Assembly: GCF_900209925.1 (NCBI RefSeq)
Contig: NZ_LT907978.1
Location: forward strand, 3,009,001 to 3,073,000
Reading direction: 5' to 3'
Source: Anaerobutyricum hallii
GTDB taxonomy: Bacteria > Bacillota > Clostridia > Lachnospirales > Lachnospiraceae
DNA length: 64,000 bases
Shown here: positions 23,967-33,324 of the stretch, one piece after another
Layout of the letters: each line of letters begins with the position of its first letter
How positions within the stretch are numbered: the stretch's first letter is position 1
Made by a program: the position numbers and the translations under genes
Notes under the pieces: model-generated
Seen by the model: the letters and a program-made list of their open reading frames with translations, nothing else
What the model was told of the DNA's origin: nothing
Database searches by the model: none

Positions 23967-26699
23967 TTATTTTAATTGGTTTATAATTATTTTTTTTATT
24001 GTTTTTATATTTAATGGTTTAGCAGCATGGGCATTCATTCCTGCATCCATTGCATGCTGAATATCTTCTGCAAATGCATTTGCTGTTAATGCTATGATGG
24101 GAATGGATTGAGCATCTGTTCTGTCTAGCCGGCGAATCTGCCTTGTTGCTTCGTAGCCTCCCATAACCGGCATCATAATATCCATCAGGATAAGATCATA
24201 GCTGCCCGCAGGATGTGTAGAAAATGCTTCTACTGCTTTTTGCCCATTATTTACACAAAAGACTTTGGCTCCTTCTTCTTCTAAAAGAATTCTTGCAACT
24301 TCCTGATTTAGTTCATTATCTTCTGCAAGAAGAATTTTTATATCTTGAATAGATTCTCTTTCTGTTTTTTCTATAACCGTTGTCTTTAACTCCCGTGCCC
24401 GTTCAAAAGGAAGTGTGATAACGAAGGTGCTTCCTTCTCCCAGCTTACTGAAAACCTCAATACTTCCTCCCATCTGTTCAAATAATGCTTTTGCAATACT
24501 CATTCCCAGACCGGTTCCCTGATAAACACTTCTTGCATCTGTTCCTTCCTGTGTAAACGGTTCAAATATCCTATTTAGATAGTCTTCACTGATACCAATT
24601 CCTGTATCGCTGATCGTCCACTGATATGTAAGTATTTTTTCATCTGAATGAAGAAGTCTGACATGGGTTCGAATCTCTCCATTCTCTTTATTATACTTTA
24701 TACAGTTGCTGTAGATATTCATCATTGCCCGGATTAAATGTAATGGACTTCCATAAATATAAGGATTCTCATAAACTTCCGGCTCGACCTCCATTACTGT
24801 AGTAAGTCCCTGTTCTTGTGCCTGCATACCAATAATCGTCATAATCTCTTGCCCCTGTTCAATAACATTAAACGGTTCATGGGACAATACCAGTTCCCCT
24901 TCTTCTATTTTAGACATATCAAGAACATCATTAATCAACGATAAAAGATGATTCGCAGCAATATTTGCCTTCTCGCGATTTCTCTTTAAAAACGTTATAT
25001 CCTCTTCATGTTTTTTATCAATTTCTAAAAGACCGATAATACCATTTAATGGCGTGCGCATGTCATGAGACATTCGTGAAAGAAAGTTTGACTTTGCTGC
25101 GTTGGCCTGTTTTGCTGTACTTAAAGCTTCCTGAAGTAATCTCTTCTGGTGAATTTCTTTTGCAACAACATCATCTACATTTAAAAATCCAAGAACGATG
25201 ATCCCTGATTCTTCATCTCTGATAAACCGGAACTGATAATACTGTATTTTGCCTTCTTTGACAATACGGTAATTTCCTTTATATTCTTTTTCCCCGGAAA
25301 GGGTCTCCATTACATTGTCAAATTGCAGTGCCTCCTGCATCATCAAACGATCTTCTGCGTAGACACATTCATTAATATATTTATCAAAAAATGCCTCATA
25401 GGCATATACATTTTCATTTTTTCTATCAGATTCGGATACTGTATAATCTTCCTGCTTAATAATGGACAGTGTTTTTTCCCGCGAGTGGATTAAATAAACA
25501 TTCAGGTAATTACTACTTAATGTCTTAACAATGCTGACCTGGGTCTCATAGGCTTCCTGGACTGCTGTAACATCTTTTCCATATAATACAGCTTCTAGAT
25601 GATCATTAGCAGGATTTACAAAAAGATGCGCTGCATATCGGGAAATTCTTGCTACATCATCATCATAGTAACAACGTGATACCCGGACAATCTCTACTTG
25701 ACCGGACTGATAACTGCGAAGCATTGATTCCCGGCAATAAGCTGCAATAAAATCCTGACGGTCTTTTAACGAAGGAATATATTTTGCTGTACCTGCAATA
25801 AACTCATCAATTGACAATTGTTGATCGATCATATAAGCAATCTGAGAAGTTCCTCCAACATTTAATATTTTATCTGCAGTCACATCCATATGAAAATATC
25901 CTGCTGCATCTGTAATAGATGCAATGAGCAAATTTAACTGCTTCTCATAAATCTTTCGAGCACTTACATCATCATCTTCACATACCAGTGCAATGACAAA
26001 ATCTTCATAACTCTCTACTTCCCCATCTCTGGCTATCATTAAATAATAATAGTGTGTCTGGGTTGTTTTTATTCTGCAATGTAATTTAAAACCAGATGTC
26101 TGAGAAAGTCGTTTCTGCACCACCGAAAGTTCTGTCTGCTCAAACATATATGCCTGTTCATCCGGGTGTACATATTTTTTTATAAAAGCTTCCCGTAAGA
26201 TATCATATTGCATCCTGTCATCTGTATCTCTATAATCTATACTTTTTTCATCCCATTCTAACTGATACTGAGAACGGTACACAGAAACGGCTCCTGTCTG
26301 CCTGCTCACTCCATAAACAGCTATATAGTCTGATGCCAGAAGATTAATCGCTCCCACTAACCTAAGAGCCTTCTCCCCTGTAGGAATAGCGCTTGCCAGA
26401 CGTTCTCCTTCCGCAACCGTACTAAATACCATTGCATGTCCTACTTTTTCATCTGAAAGCTTCAGCTCTACAGCATCAACAGTTTCATAAATCTTTCGAA
26501 TAGGATCAAGATATGTTCTCGGTCCGTAAATCTTATTCATTACCGGACAGGGTGGACAGGGCGAGTCCAGTCCCATCAATGCCTTATAGCACTTTATCCC
26601 TTTCTGAAGATTTGGATAAATCTCCTTTGCTGTATCATTAAAACCAATAATCGTATACTCTTCGTCAATACTGTAATACCCCGATGAATGTGTGTTCAT
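23967..26699 (-). CDS. Hybrid sensor histidine kinase / response regulator
   Basis: 910 residues with no clear transmembrane segment, so probably cytoplasmic. The N-terminus is PAS-like with a Cys-rich segment (C37, CPPC at 48-51) found in many gut-anaerobe sensor PAS domains. Several further PAS-like segments fill residues about 100-520. A coiled linker leads to HisKA (SHDMRTPLNG, phospho-acceptor H545), HATPase_c (DTGIGISEDYLNRIFEPF and GTGLGMSIAK) and a C-terminal receiver (about 787-910, LLAEDNELNQ, phospho-acceptor D840 in LILMDIMMPVMGG). The signal is unknown. It is monocistronic; no output regulator lies beside it. Confidence 0.93.
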   Translation of the reverse strand: MNTHSSGYYSIDEEYTIIGFNDTAKEIYPNLQKGIKCYKALMGLDSPCPPCPVMNKIYGPRTYLDPIRKIYETVDAVELKLSDEKVGHAMVFSTVAEGERLASAIPTGEKALRLVGAINLLASDYIAVYGVSRQTGAVSVYRSQYQLEWDEKSIDYRDTDDRMQYDILREAFIKKYVHPDEQAYMFEQTELSVVQKRLSQTSGFKLHCRIKTTQTHYYYLMIARDGEVESYEDFVIALVCEDDDVSARKIYEKQLNLLIASITDAAGYFHMDVTADKILNVGGTSQIAYMIDQQLSIDEFIAGTAKYIPSLKDRQDFIAAYCRESMLRSYQSGQVEIVRVSRCYYDDDVARISRYAAHLFVNPANDHLEAVLYGKDVTAVQEAYETQVSIVKTLSSNYLNVYLIHSREKTLSIIKQEDYTVSESDRKNENVYAYEAFFDKYINECVYAEDRLMMQEALQFDNVMETLSGEKEYKGNYRIVKEGKIQYYQFRFIRDEESGIIVLGFLNVDDVVAKEIHQKRLLQEALSTAKQANAAKSNFLSRMSHDMRTPLNGIIGLLEIDKKHEEDITFLKRNREKANIAANHLLSLINDVLDMSKIEEGELVLSHEPFNVIEQGQEIMTIIGMQAQEQGLTTVMEVEPEVYENPYIYGSPLHLIRAMMNIYSNCIKYNKENGEIRTHVRLLHSDEKILTYQWTISDTGIGISEDYLNRIFEPFTQEGTDARSVYQGTGLGMSIAKALFEQMGGSIEVFSKLGEGSTFVITLPFERARELKTTVIEKTERESIQDIKILLAEDNELNQEVARILLEEEGAKVFCVNNGQKAVEAFSTHPAGSYDLILMDIMMPVMGGYEATRQIRRLDRTDAQSIPIIALTANAFAEDIQHAMDAGMNAHAAKPLNIKTIKKIIINQLK

Positions 26700-27015
26700 A
26701 TCCCCGCACCTTCCTTTTTATTCTTCATAACTATTTATAGTATAGCATTACTTTACTACATCCACTACTTTTTTCAGCAAAACCGTAAGAACTATTTATC
26801 CATAAGAAAATAACAGTGAAATCCACGCCTTCTACTTAATTCGTTTTCTTTCACTATAATATCCTTACAATTCTGTAAGAAGAAATTTCTCTTCTGGCGA
26901 ATTTTTCTCTGGTTAACTCTCATAATCTTCTGGATAATCCCCTTCTCTTTCCAACACAAATCACCAATTTGCTATTTACTTCCAAAAACAGACAGCCGCT
27001 AAAACAAAATTTTAT
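26700..27015. other. Intergenic region upstream of the hybrid kinase
   Basis: AT-rich; a TATACT near 26740 on the minus strand could be a -10 box for the kinase gene. From about 26976 the sequence resembles 18826-18858, the outer flank of repeat D. No gene was seen. Confidence 0.4.
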
Positions 27016-27227
27016 GCTGAATTGTAAGGAAACTATGGTAAAGAAAAAAGAATGGTTATAAGTATTGCATTTTGTGACTTTGCGCTATGGAATTCTGACC
27101 ATAGGAACTTGGGACTCGTTTTTCCCAAGTTCCTGTTTTTCTGGGCAGAATGGAATGCCTAGCGCAACGGAACAAAATCTAACTTATAACCATTCTTTTT
27201 TCTTTAGAAGACTCCATACAATTCAGC
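27016..27227. repeat. Structured repeat D2 (about 210 nt)
   Basis: Second copy of D1: arms GCTGAATTGTA/TACAATTCAGC, GAATGGTTATAAGT/ACTTATAACCATTC (perfect here, with one mismatch in D1), TTGCGCTA/TAGCGCAA and GGAACTTGGGA/TCCCAAGTTCC. It lies 36 bases beyond the permease stop codon. Confidence 0.8.
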
Positions 27228-27263
27228 TCAATATCTTCTATTAAAGCGGCGTCTGGGTCCCCA

Positions 27264-29294
27264 TCAAATTAGTATTTTGTAATATTCTCTTGCTGTTATG
27301 CTATAAATTATCGCATAGATTACTGCAAATACCGCTACTGTTCCTACTGTATACATGAAAAATAATGATATATTCGTAAGGTTTAACACACTGAGTAGCT
27401 TTGTGATAATTTTAAAAGCAAATGCCAGATGAATGACCGCCATAATCAGTGGCAGGAAGAAGACGAGTAGCACCTGGCTTCTTATGGACTGTCTGACTTC
27501 TTTTTTGCTCATTCCGACTTTCTGCATGATCTGGTAGCGTTCTCTGTCATCATACCCTTCAGATATCTGTTTGTAGTAGATGATGAGTGTCGTTGCCATC
27601 AGGAATATGATTCCGAGGAAGATACCGATGAAGAGAAACCCACCGTAAAGTTCATAAAAACTTTCTCTGCTTAATTCTCTACTTTCAATGGAACAATTCG
27701 CAAATTTTTTCTGAAGCTGTTTCTGAATACTTTTTTCTGTTTTTGCACGATTTGCTCTGCTTCCGTTTAAATTAAAACTGTAACTGTACTGTATTTTCCC
27801 ATAATATTCTTTCAGTCCATCATATATATTACTATTCTCGTAAATATCTTTTAAATAGGATGTGATGATACTGCTGTCTTTGACTACTACATACCATCCA
27901 TCTATGAAACTAGTTGTATCAGCTTTTGCTATTGCTAGTCTGTCTAATTCATCGACTACTTTATATGAGATGCTATTTAACTGAATGACTTTCTTATTTT
28001 TTAGGGCTTCTGTATCACTTTTTTTATGAGTTCTTTTATGATTTCTATGATAAAGAAGAACTTCATTTTCTTTCAGTTTTACATTCTTCCCTTCTGTTTG
28101 ATTGTAATCAGAAAGTGGAATCATGACTAAATCTACAGCATTTGAATTGCTATAATCCCCCGCTGCCATCATATCAAGCTTCTTCGTTTTGTTATTATAT
28201 ACTGTTGTAAATCGCCCTACATGAAAACGTATCTGTGAAGTTGGCACTGTGTGATTTTTCTTTGTCATATTCTTTATAATTTCTTCTATCTGTCCTTCTT
28301 CTTTTTGATTGATTCCTGAACTTGTGATTTGTGCCTCATATGGAAAACGGGTCACAATCACATCATTCAATCCCCCATATAAGGATACTGTCATAGAAAC
28401 CATCACAAGAACCATTGTGCTTAATATGCAGATGTTTGCAAGACCTACCGCATTCTGTTTCATTCGGTAGATCATGCCTGATACGGCTGTAAAATGTCTC
28501 GTCTTATAATAATAGCTTTTTTTGTTTCGGAGCATTTTTAAAAATGCAATACTTCCTGCCATAAACAGGGCATACGTCCCTATAATAACAAGTATAACTG
28601 CAATGAAGAACTTTCCTAATGCCGCCATCGGTTCTTTTGTTATAAGTGCGATAGAATAACCTCCTGCTAAACAGAGGATTCCGATTATCGTCATAATCCA
28701 TTTTGTCTTTGGCTCTCGTTCTCCCGTATTTCCTCCACGCAGCAGTTCGATTGGATTTGAAAGCTTCATCTGTAAAAGGTTATACAGAAAGATCAAAATA
28801 AAAATTGCGCCAAAAAAAATCGTTGTCATTCCAATAGATGCCAGTGAGATTCTATACTCTATCTTTCCACCCATATGCAGTATTTTCAATAATATAAGAT
28901 ACACGAGTTTGCCCAAAAGAATGCCTGCTAAAATACCACCAATGATACTTGCCACCGTTGTTATTACAGATTCAAGAAAAAGCATTTTGCCAAGATGTCC
29001 TTTTCCCATTCCCAGAATATTATATATTCCCAATTCCTTTTTCCGGCGTTTAATTAAAAAACTATTGATATAAAACAAAAAGATAATCGAAAAAATAAGA
29101 ATTACCGCTGCTGCATAAGACAACATAATCGCAAGCGGACTACCTTTTTCTACTAGAGAACGATTTCGGTACAGATTATCCATAGTAAAATACATCATCA
29201 CAGAAAATGCAGATGCTAAAATATATGGAATATAACTTTTCCTATTATTTTTTAAATTCGTTACTGCAAGCTTTCCATAAATTTTACTATTCAT
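27264..29294 (-). CDS. BceB-like ABC transporter permease (FtsX type)
   Basis: 676 residues from MNSKIYGKLAVTNLKNNRKS, eight bases after GGAGG; slightly longer starts (29297, 29303) are possible. The topology is BceB-like: about ten transmembrane helices in FtsX-type blocks with one large extracellular domain (roughly residues 310-525) thought to sense cell-wall antibiotics or their lipid complexes. The gene overlaps the end of the ATPase gene and belongs to a regulator-kinase-ATPase-permease module of the kind giving resistance to bacitracin, lantibiotics and other peptides. The real substrate is not readable. Confidence 0.9.
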   Translation of the reverse strand: MNSKIYGKLAVTNLKNNRKSYIPYILASAFSVMMYFTMDNLYRNRSLVEKGSPLAIMLSYAAAVILIFSIIFLFYINSFLIKRRKKELGIYNILGMGKGHLGKMLFLESVITTVASIIGGILAGILLGKLVYLILLKILHMGGKIEYRISLASIGMTTIFFGAIFILIFLYNLLQMKLSNPIELLRGGNTGEREPKTKWIMTIIGILCLAGGYSIALITKEPMAALGKFFIAVILVIIGTYALFMAGSIAFLKMLRNKKSYYYKTRHFTAVSGMIYRMKQNAVGLANICILSTMVLVMVSMTVSLYGGLNDVIVTRFPYEAQITSSGINQKEEGQIEEIIKNMTKKNHTVPTSQIRFHVGRFTTVYNNKTKKLDMMAAGDYSNSNAVDLVMIPLSDYNQTEGKNVKLKENEVLLYHRNHKRTHKKSDTEALKNKKVIQLNSISYKVVDELDRLAIAKADTTSFIDGWYVVVKDSSIITSYLKDIYENSNIYDGLKEYYGKIQYSYSFNLNGSRANRAKTEKSIQKQLQKKFANCSIESRELSRESFYELYGGFLFIGIFLGIIFLMATTLIIYYKQISEGYDDRERYQIMQKVGMSKKEVRQSIRSQVLLVFFLPLIMAVIHLAFAFKIITKLLSVLNLTNISLFFMYTVGTVAVFAVIYAIIYSITAREYYKILI

Positions 29295-30054
29295 CATCCT
29301 CACCTCCCGCTGTAATTGCAGTCATTGTATCAGAAATCTTCTGATACATCTGTGTCTCGCTGAGGTTTCCTTTGTAAATCTGATGAAATACTTTGCCGTC
29401 TTTAATAAATAAAACCCGCCCTGCTGTGCTTGCCGCTTTTACACTATGTGTTACCATAAGGATGGTCTGTCCATCCTGATTTAAATGGGTAAATAAACGC
29501 AACAGTTCTTTTGCTGCCTTAGAATCCAGGGCTCCAGTCGGCTCGTCCGCCAGCAGAAGCTGTGGCTGTGTGATAACTGCTCTTGCAACGGCAGCTCTTT
29601 GCTTTTGTCCTCCCGAAACTTCATAGGGATACTTCTCCAGCAAGTTTTTGATACCAAGTTTATCTGCAAGTGGAAGAAGTCTTCTTTCCATTTCTTTATG
29701 AGATGTTCCGGAAAGTACAAGAGGAAGAAAAATATTATCCTTTAAAGAAAAAGTATCTAAAAGATTAAAGTCCTGAAATACAAATCCCAGATTATTCCTG
29801 CGGAATGCCGCCATCTCTTTTTCTTTTACTTTACTTAAATCTTTTTCTTTTAAAAATACCTTTCCTTCCGTCGGCCTATCGAGTGCCGCTAAAATATTAA
29901 GAAGTGTACTTTTTCCTGAACCAGATTCCCCCATAATTGCTACATATTCGCCCTGCTCCACAGAAAAGTTTACATCTTTTAATGCTTCCACCTGATTTCC
30001 GCCAAAACGTGTTGTATATACTTTACGAACATTTTTTACATCTAATAATACCAT
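29287..30054 (-). CDS. BceA-like ABC transporter ATP-binding protein
   Basis: 255 residues with Walker A GESGSGKST (42-50), Q-loop VFQDFNLLD, signature VSGGQKQR and Walker B LLLADEPTGALD. It belongs to the MacB/LolD/BceA group that powers FtsX-type permeases. It overlaps the permease start. The gap to the upstream kinase gene (123 bases) holds a terminator and space for a separate promoter, so ATPase and permease may be induced independently of the two-component genes. Confidence 0.93.
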   Translation of the reverse strand: MVLLDVKNVRKVYTTRFGGNQVEALKDVNFSVEQGEYVAIMGESGSGKSTLLNILAALDRPTEGKVFLKEKDLSKVKEKEMAAFRRNNLGFVFQDFNLLDTFSLKDNIFLPLVLSGTSHKEMERRLLPLADKLGIKNLLEKYPYEVSGGQKQRAAVARAVITQPQLLLADEPTGALDSKAAKELLRLFTHLNQDGQTILMVTHSVKAASTAGRVLFIKDGKVFHQIYKGNLSETQMYQKISDTMTAITAGGEDDE

Positions 30055-30084
30055 TATAATTCCCTGCCTTTCTTCTTCTCCAGA

Positions 30085-30107
30085 GCGTGTTTGAAAAATG
30101 CTCTAAG
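30085..30107. repeat. Short hairpin sharing its sequence with the hcp terminator
   Basis: AGAGC and GCTCT enclose GTGTTTGAAAAAT. The hcp terminator (15334-15356) has the same sequence with one base changed. Here it lies in the leader of the BceA-like gene. Confidence 0.6.
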
Positions 30108-30120
30108 CTTACAGGTTTAT

Positions 30121-30168
30121 TATAAAAAGAAAGTGCCGCTGCTTCCATCGAAGTACCTAACACTTTCT
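30121..30168 (-). terminator. Intrinsic terminator after the BceS-like kinase gene
   Basis: On the minus strand AGAAAGTG pairs with CACTTTCT around a 25-base loop, followed by TTTTTATA. It separates the kinase gene from the ATPase gene. Confidence 0.7.
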
Positions 30169-30177
30169 GTTCTTACC

Positions 30178-31191
30178 TTACATTTTTGTAAGATATATCT
30201 TTGTTCCGCTTCCCACCTCTGAATCTACTGTAATATTCCACTGCAATTTATCCATAATATTTTTACATAAATACAGACCGATTCCGGTAGACTTCTTGTT
30301 CTCTCTGCCATTATATCCGGTAAAGCCTTTTTCAAAAATTCGAGGCAGATCTTCTGCCGGAATTCCGATTCCTGTATCTTTGATTACAAGAGATTTTTCT
30401 TTCATATAAATAAAAATCTGTCCCTTCTTTATATATTTCAAGGCATTCGATATGATTTGCTCGAGTACAAAAATAAACCATTTTTCATCTGTTACTATAC
30501 AAGCTTTTGTCGGTTTAAAATCTATTTTTATCTTTTTAGATATGAAAATCTTTGCGTATTTTCGGATAACCTGACGCACCATATCATCTAGTTCATGCTT
30601 TTTAAACACTAAATCAGAAGATATATCTTCTACCCGAAGATAATTTAATGCCATCTCTACATATTGTTCAATCTTGAAAAGTTCCATCTTCATATCAGAA
30701 ACAGATATTGCCTTCTGCATCATCTCTTTCTCATCGATCTGATATAACATCCGTTCGGTATTCTGTAATAAAATATCCAATGCAGCAATCGGTGTTTTGA
30801 TCTGATGAACCCACATGCCATAATAATCAAGCAGCTCTTTTTTTGCAATTCGATTCTTAGAAATAAGCTCCTGCTTTGCCTGATATAATTCCTTTGCAAG
30901 TTCCTGATAATCATATTCAATAATATCCATATGCTCTGGGAGTTGTTCTGCATCGTCAAAAAACTGCTCCCTGTTGATATGTAATAACTTATGCCGTTTA
31001 TAATATTTGTAAAAATCAATAAACAGACATACTGCACACCACACAAAAGACAATTCGCATCCATAGATAATCGCATCAAAAGGAATATCATATAAATAAA
31101 ATAGTATTCCAAATATCACAACGATTCCTGTAAATATAATAATTAGCACTTTGCGGATTTTCAAAAATGAAAAAATACTTTCTTTGATCAT
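30178..31191 (-). CDS. BceS-like intramembrane-sensing histidine kinase
   Basis: 337 residues. Two transmembrane helices near the N-terminus (about 13-32 and 36-58) are joined by only a few residues, the hallmark of kinases that sense through their ABC transporter rather than directly. HisKA has MWVHQIKTPIAALD with the phospho-acceptor His, and HATPase_c has IKDTGIGIPAEDLPRIFEKGF and GIGLYLCKNIMDKL. It should phosphorylate the regulator encoded 15 bases upstream. Confidence 0.93.
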   Translation of the reverse strand: MIKESIFSFLKIRKVLIIIFTGIVVIFGILFYLYDIPFDAIIYGCELSFVWCAVCLFIDFYKYYKRHKLLHINREQFFDDAEQLPEHMDIIEYDYQELAKELYQAKQELISKNRIAKKELLDYYGMWVHQIKTPIAALDILLQNTERMLYQIDEKEMMQKAISVSDMKMELFKIEQYVEMALNYLRVEDISSDLVFKKHELDDMVRQVIRKYAKIFISKKIKIDFKPTKACIVTDEKWFIFVLEQIISNALKYIKKGQIFIYMKEKSLVIKDTGIGIPAEDLPRIFEKGFTGYNGRENKKSTGIGLYLCKNIMDKLQWNITVDSEVGSGTKIYLTKM

Positions 31192-31206
31192 TTCTCTTTC
31201 TTTCCT

Positions 31207-31881
31207 CTATTTATCCAAATAATACCCAATTCCTTTTTTCGTCTTAATTCGTCTTTCCATACCTACATTTTCTAACTTTTTACGGAGCCTTGCTACATTA
31301 ACTGTCAGAGTATTATCATCAATAAAGGCATCACTTTCCCAAAGTCTTGCAATAATATCATCTCGTGCTATAATCTTTCCTGAATTTTCCATAAGCATCT
31401 GCAAAATACGAAATTCATTTTTTGTAAGAGATATTTTCTCCCCCTTATAAGAAAGAGAAGCGTCATTTAAATTAAGGAGCATACCTTCATGCTCTAACAC
31501 ATTGACATTTCCTTGAAAGGAGTAGGCCCGGCGTAGTAATGCCTGTACCTTGGCTGTTAGTACATTTAGATCAAATGGCTTCTCGATAAATTCATCGCCG
31601 CCCATATTCATTGCCATCACTATGTTCATATTATCATTCATAGAGGATAAAAACAGAATTGGAACACTCGATATTTTCCGGATTTCCTGGCACCAGTAAA
31701 ATCCGTTATAGAACGGCAAACCAATATCTAAAATAACAAGCTGCGGATCAAACTGCTGAAATGCTTCCATCACGCATTTAAAATCTTCTATCTGTTTAGT
31801 CTCATAATCCCACCGCTCCAGATGTGCTGCCACATTCGAAGCAATCGTAGAATCATCTTCGACAATTAAAATTCGGTACAT
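31207..31881 (-). CDS. BceR-like OmpR-family response regulator
   Basis: 224 residues: receiver domain with phospho-acceptor D52 (LVILDIGLP), acidic pair at residues 9-10 and conserved Lys in EKPFD, then an OmpR/PhoB winged helix (about 130-222, LTKNEFRILQMLMENSGKII and VARLRKKLENV). It pairs with the kinase 15 bases downstream and probably activates the ATPase-permease pair. The LysR gene ends nine bases upstream and points the same way, so read-through from LysR is possible. Confidence 0.94.
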   Translation of the reverse strand: MYRILIVEDDSTIASNVAAHLERWDYETKQIEDFKCVMEAFQQFDPQLVILDIGLPFYNGFYWCQEIRKISSVPILFLSSMNDNMNIVMAMNMGGDEFIEKPFDLNVLTAKVQALLRRAYSFQGNVNVLEHEGMLLNLNDASLSYKGEKISLTKNEFRILQMLMENSGKIIARDDIIARLWESDAFIDDNTLTVNVARLRKKLENVGMERRIKTKKGIGYYLDK

Positions 31882-31890
31882 TTTTTCTCC

Positions 31891-32802
31891 TTAAAACTCT
31901 TCTCTAAAACACTTCTCTGTATAATGAATAAACTTTTTCACTATTTCTGGAAGAAAAGATTCATTTTTATAGATAAGATATAATTCCCTGCAAAATTCCT
32001 TTTCCGGCAATCTATAAATCAATATCTTTCCAGACTCATGTAATTCTCTTATCATTTGATATGACAAAATCGAAATTCCCATTCCAGCTTCCACACAATC
32101 TCTTAGCATCTCTGCACTATCAAAGGTTGCAATAATATTTAAGTCTTCTTCTTCTATTCCAAAATATTTCAAGCTGCCGAGTGCCTCTTTCATCGTTCCA
32201 GAGTACTGTCTTCTTGCTAAAAATGGTGCTTCTAAAATCTGTCTTAAATCGCTCTCCCCAGAATCACTTTCTCCGGCAAAAATCTTCTGATACTCCTTTG
32301 TATTTGGTGCTGCCAAAACCAAATGGTCTTTTATCAGTGGAATGTACTTGCACTGCTTTTCTACCTTTGTCCCAACAAATCCAATATCGAGACTTCCCTC
32401 TTTTACCCGATGAATAATATCTAAACTATCCGCACTCGTCATCTCCACCTGCGTATTTACATTTTTCTTTAAAAATCCACTCAATATTGTAGGAACAAAC
32501 CACTGTGCCGGAACAGAAGATGTACCAATCCGAAGAAACTCACTTCCATTCCCCCCAACTTCCATTATTGCTTTCCGATGTAAAAGTAAAATGTCTACTG
32601 CATACTTATAAAGTTTTACCCCATCTTCTGTCAATTCAAAATTTCTTGCTGTACGTCGAATCAGCTTTTTCCCAAGCTCATGCTCTAAGGCTGACACATG
32701 TGTACTAACTGTAGATTGCGATAGATGCATTTTCTTCGATGCTGCCAAAAAACCTTTACATTCTGCAACATTTGCAAAAATCTGCAATTGATGTATATCC
32801 AT
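31891..32802 (-). CDS. LysR-family regulator, probably selenium-metabolism associated
   Basis: 303 residues from MDIHQLQIFANVAECKGF, chosen because GGAAAGTGAG lies upstream. A winged-helix DNA-binding domain (about 1-60, SQSTVSTHVSALEHELG) is followed by a periplasmic-binding-protein-like effector domain. Although only nine bases from the BceR-like gene, it is divergent from selD, the arrangement of the LysR family annotated as selenium-metabolism associated. I infer that it controls the selD operon. The effector is unknown. Confidence 0.85.
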   Translation of the reverse strand: MDIHQLQIFANVAECKGFLAASKKMHLSQSTVSTHVSALEHELGKKLIRRTARNFELTEDGVKLYKYAVDILLLHRKAIMEVGGNGSEFLRIGTSSVPAQWFVPTILSGFLKKNVNTQVEMTSADSLDIIHRVKEGSLDIGFVGTKVEKQCKYIPLIKDHLVLAAPNTKEYQKIFAGESDSGESDLRQILEAPFLARRQYSGTMKEALGSLKYFGIEEEDLNIIATFDSAEMLRDCVEAGMGISILSYQMIRELHESGKILIYRLPEKEFCRELYLIYKNESFLPEIVKKFIHYTEKCFREEF

Positions 32803-33324
32803 TTTCTCACTTTCCTTTCCGGTAAGTTTAAAATACTCTGGTCGAAAACACTCCAGATTCAAGTCGAGCAGCCGCGAGACTTGGCGCGTGATTCTGGTCA
32901 GCGTAAGCTGACATATTCTTTACAGAATCACTGCGCATCCTCGCGGAGCGTTTATCTCAGTCAGAAATTGGACTCCCACTGAGACAAATTTGCTGTCACT
33001 CACCACCTGAAAGAGGTGGGAGTCTTCTCGACTGAGATAAATACATTTTACCATATCTATCGTTTTTATCAATAATCATATCTATATTATCGAAATAATG
33101 AACTTTACTTTCTGTACAATATCTATTAAACTAATTTTAGAATAAATTACATTATGTTGGGAAATTTTACCCAAAATGTACTCGCAAAATCGGTTACAAA
33201 AGGAAATATATGAAAAGTTCTGAAATTACATTGAAGAGGAACCATAAAAGTATTTTTCAGTGGTAACAAGCACATACATAAAAAGCACTGAGAGTACATC
33301 CCACATAAAAGGAGGTTGCCTATT
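32803..33324. other. LysR-selD divergent gap with REP-like repeat E
   Basis: 32865-33050 holds the long form of family E, with nested arms: ATTCAAGTCGAGC near 32869, GTCAGC/GCTGAC at 32909-32921, CGCGCGT/GCGCATC-like parts, and ACTCACCACCTGAAAGAGGT ending CTCGACTGAGATAAA. The right part (33060-33324) is AT-rich with TTGGG/CCCAA (about 33158-33175) as a possible operator. No clear selD promoter was found. Confidence 0.55.

Noticed and set aside
33316-33324. TTG start of selD at 33316
   Set aside because: It directly abuts the GGAGG site; ATG at 33325 has normal spacing.
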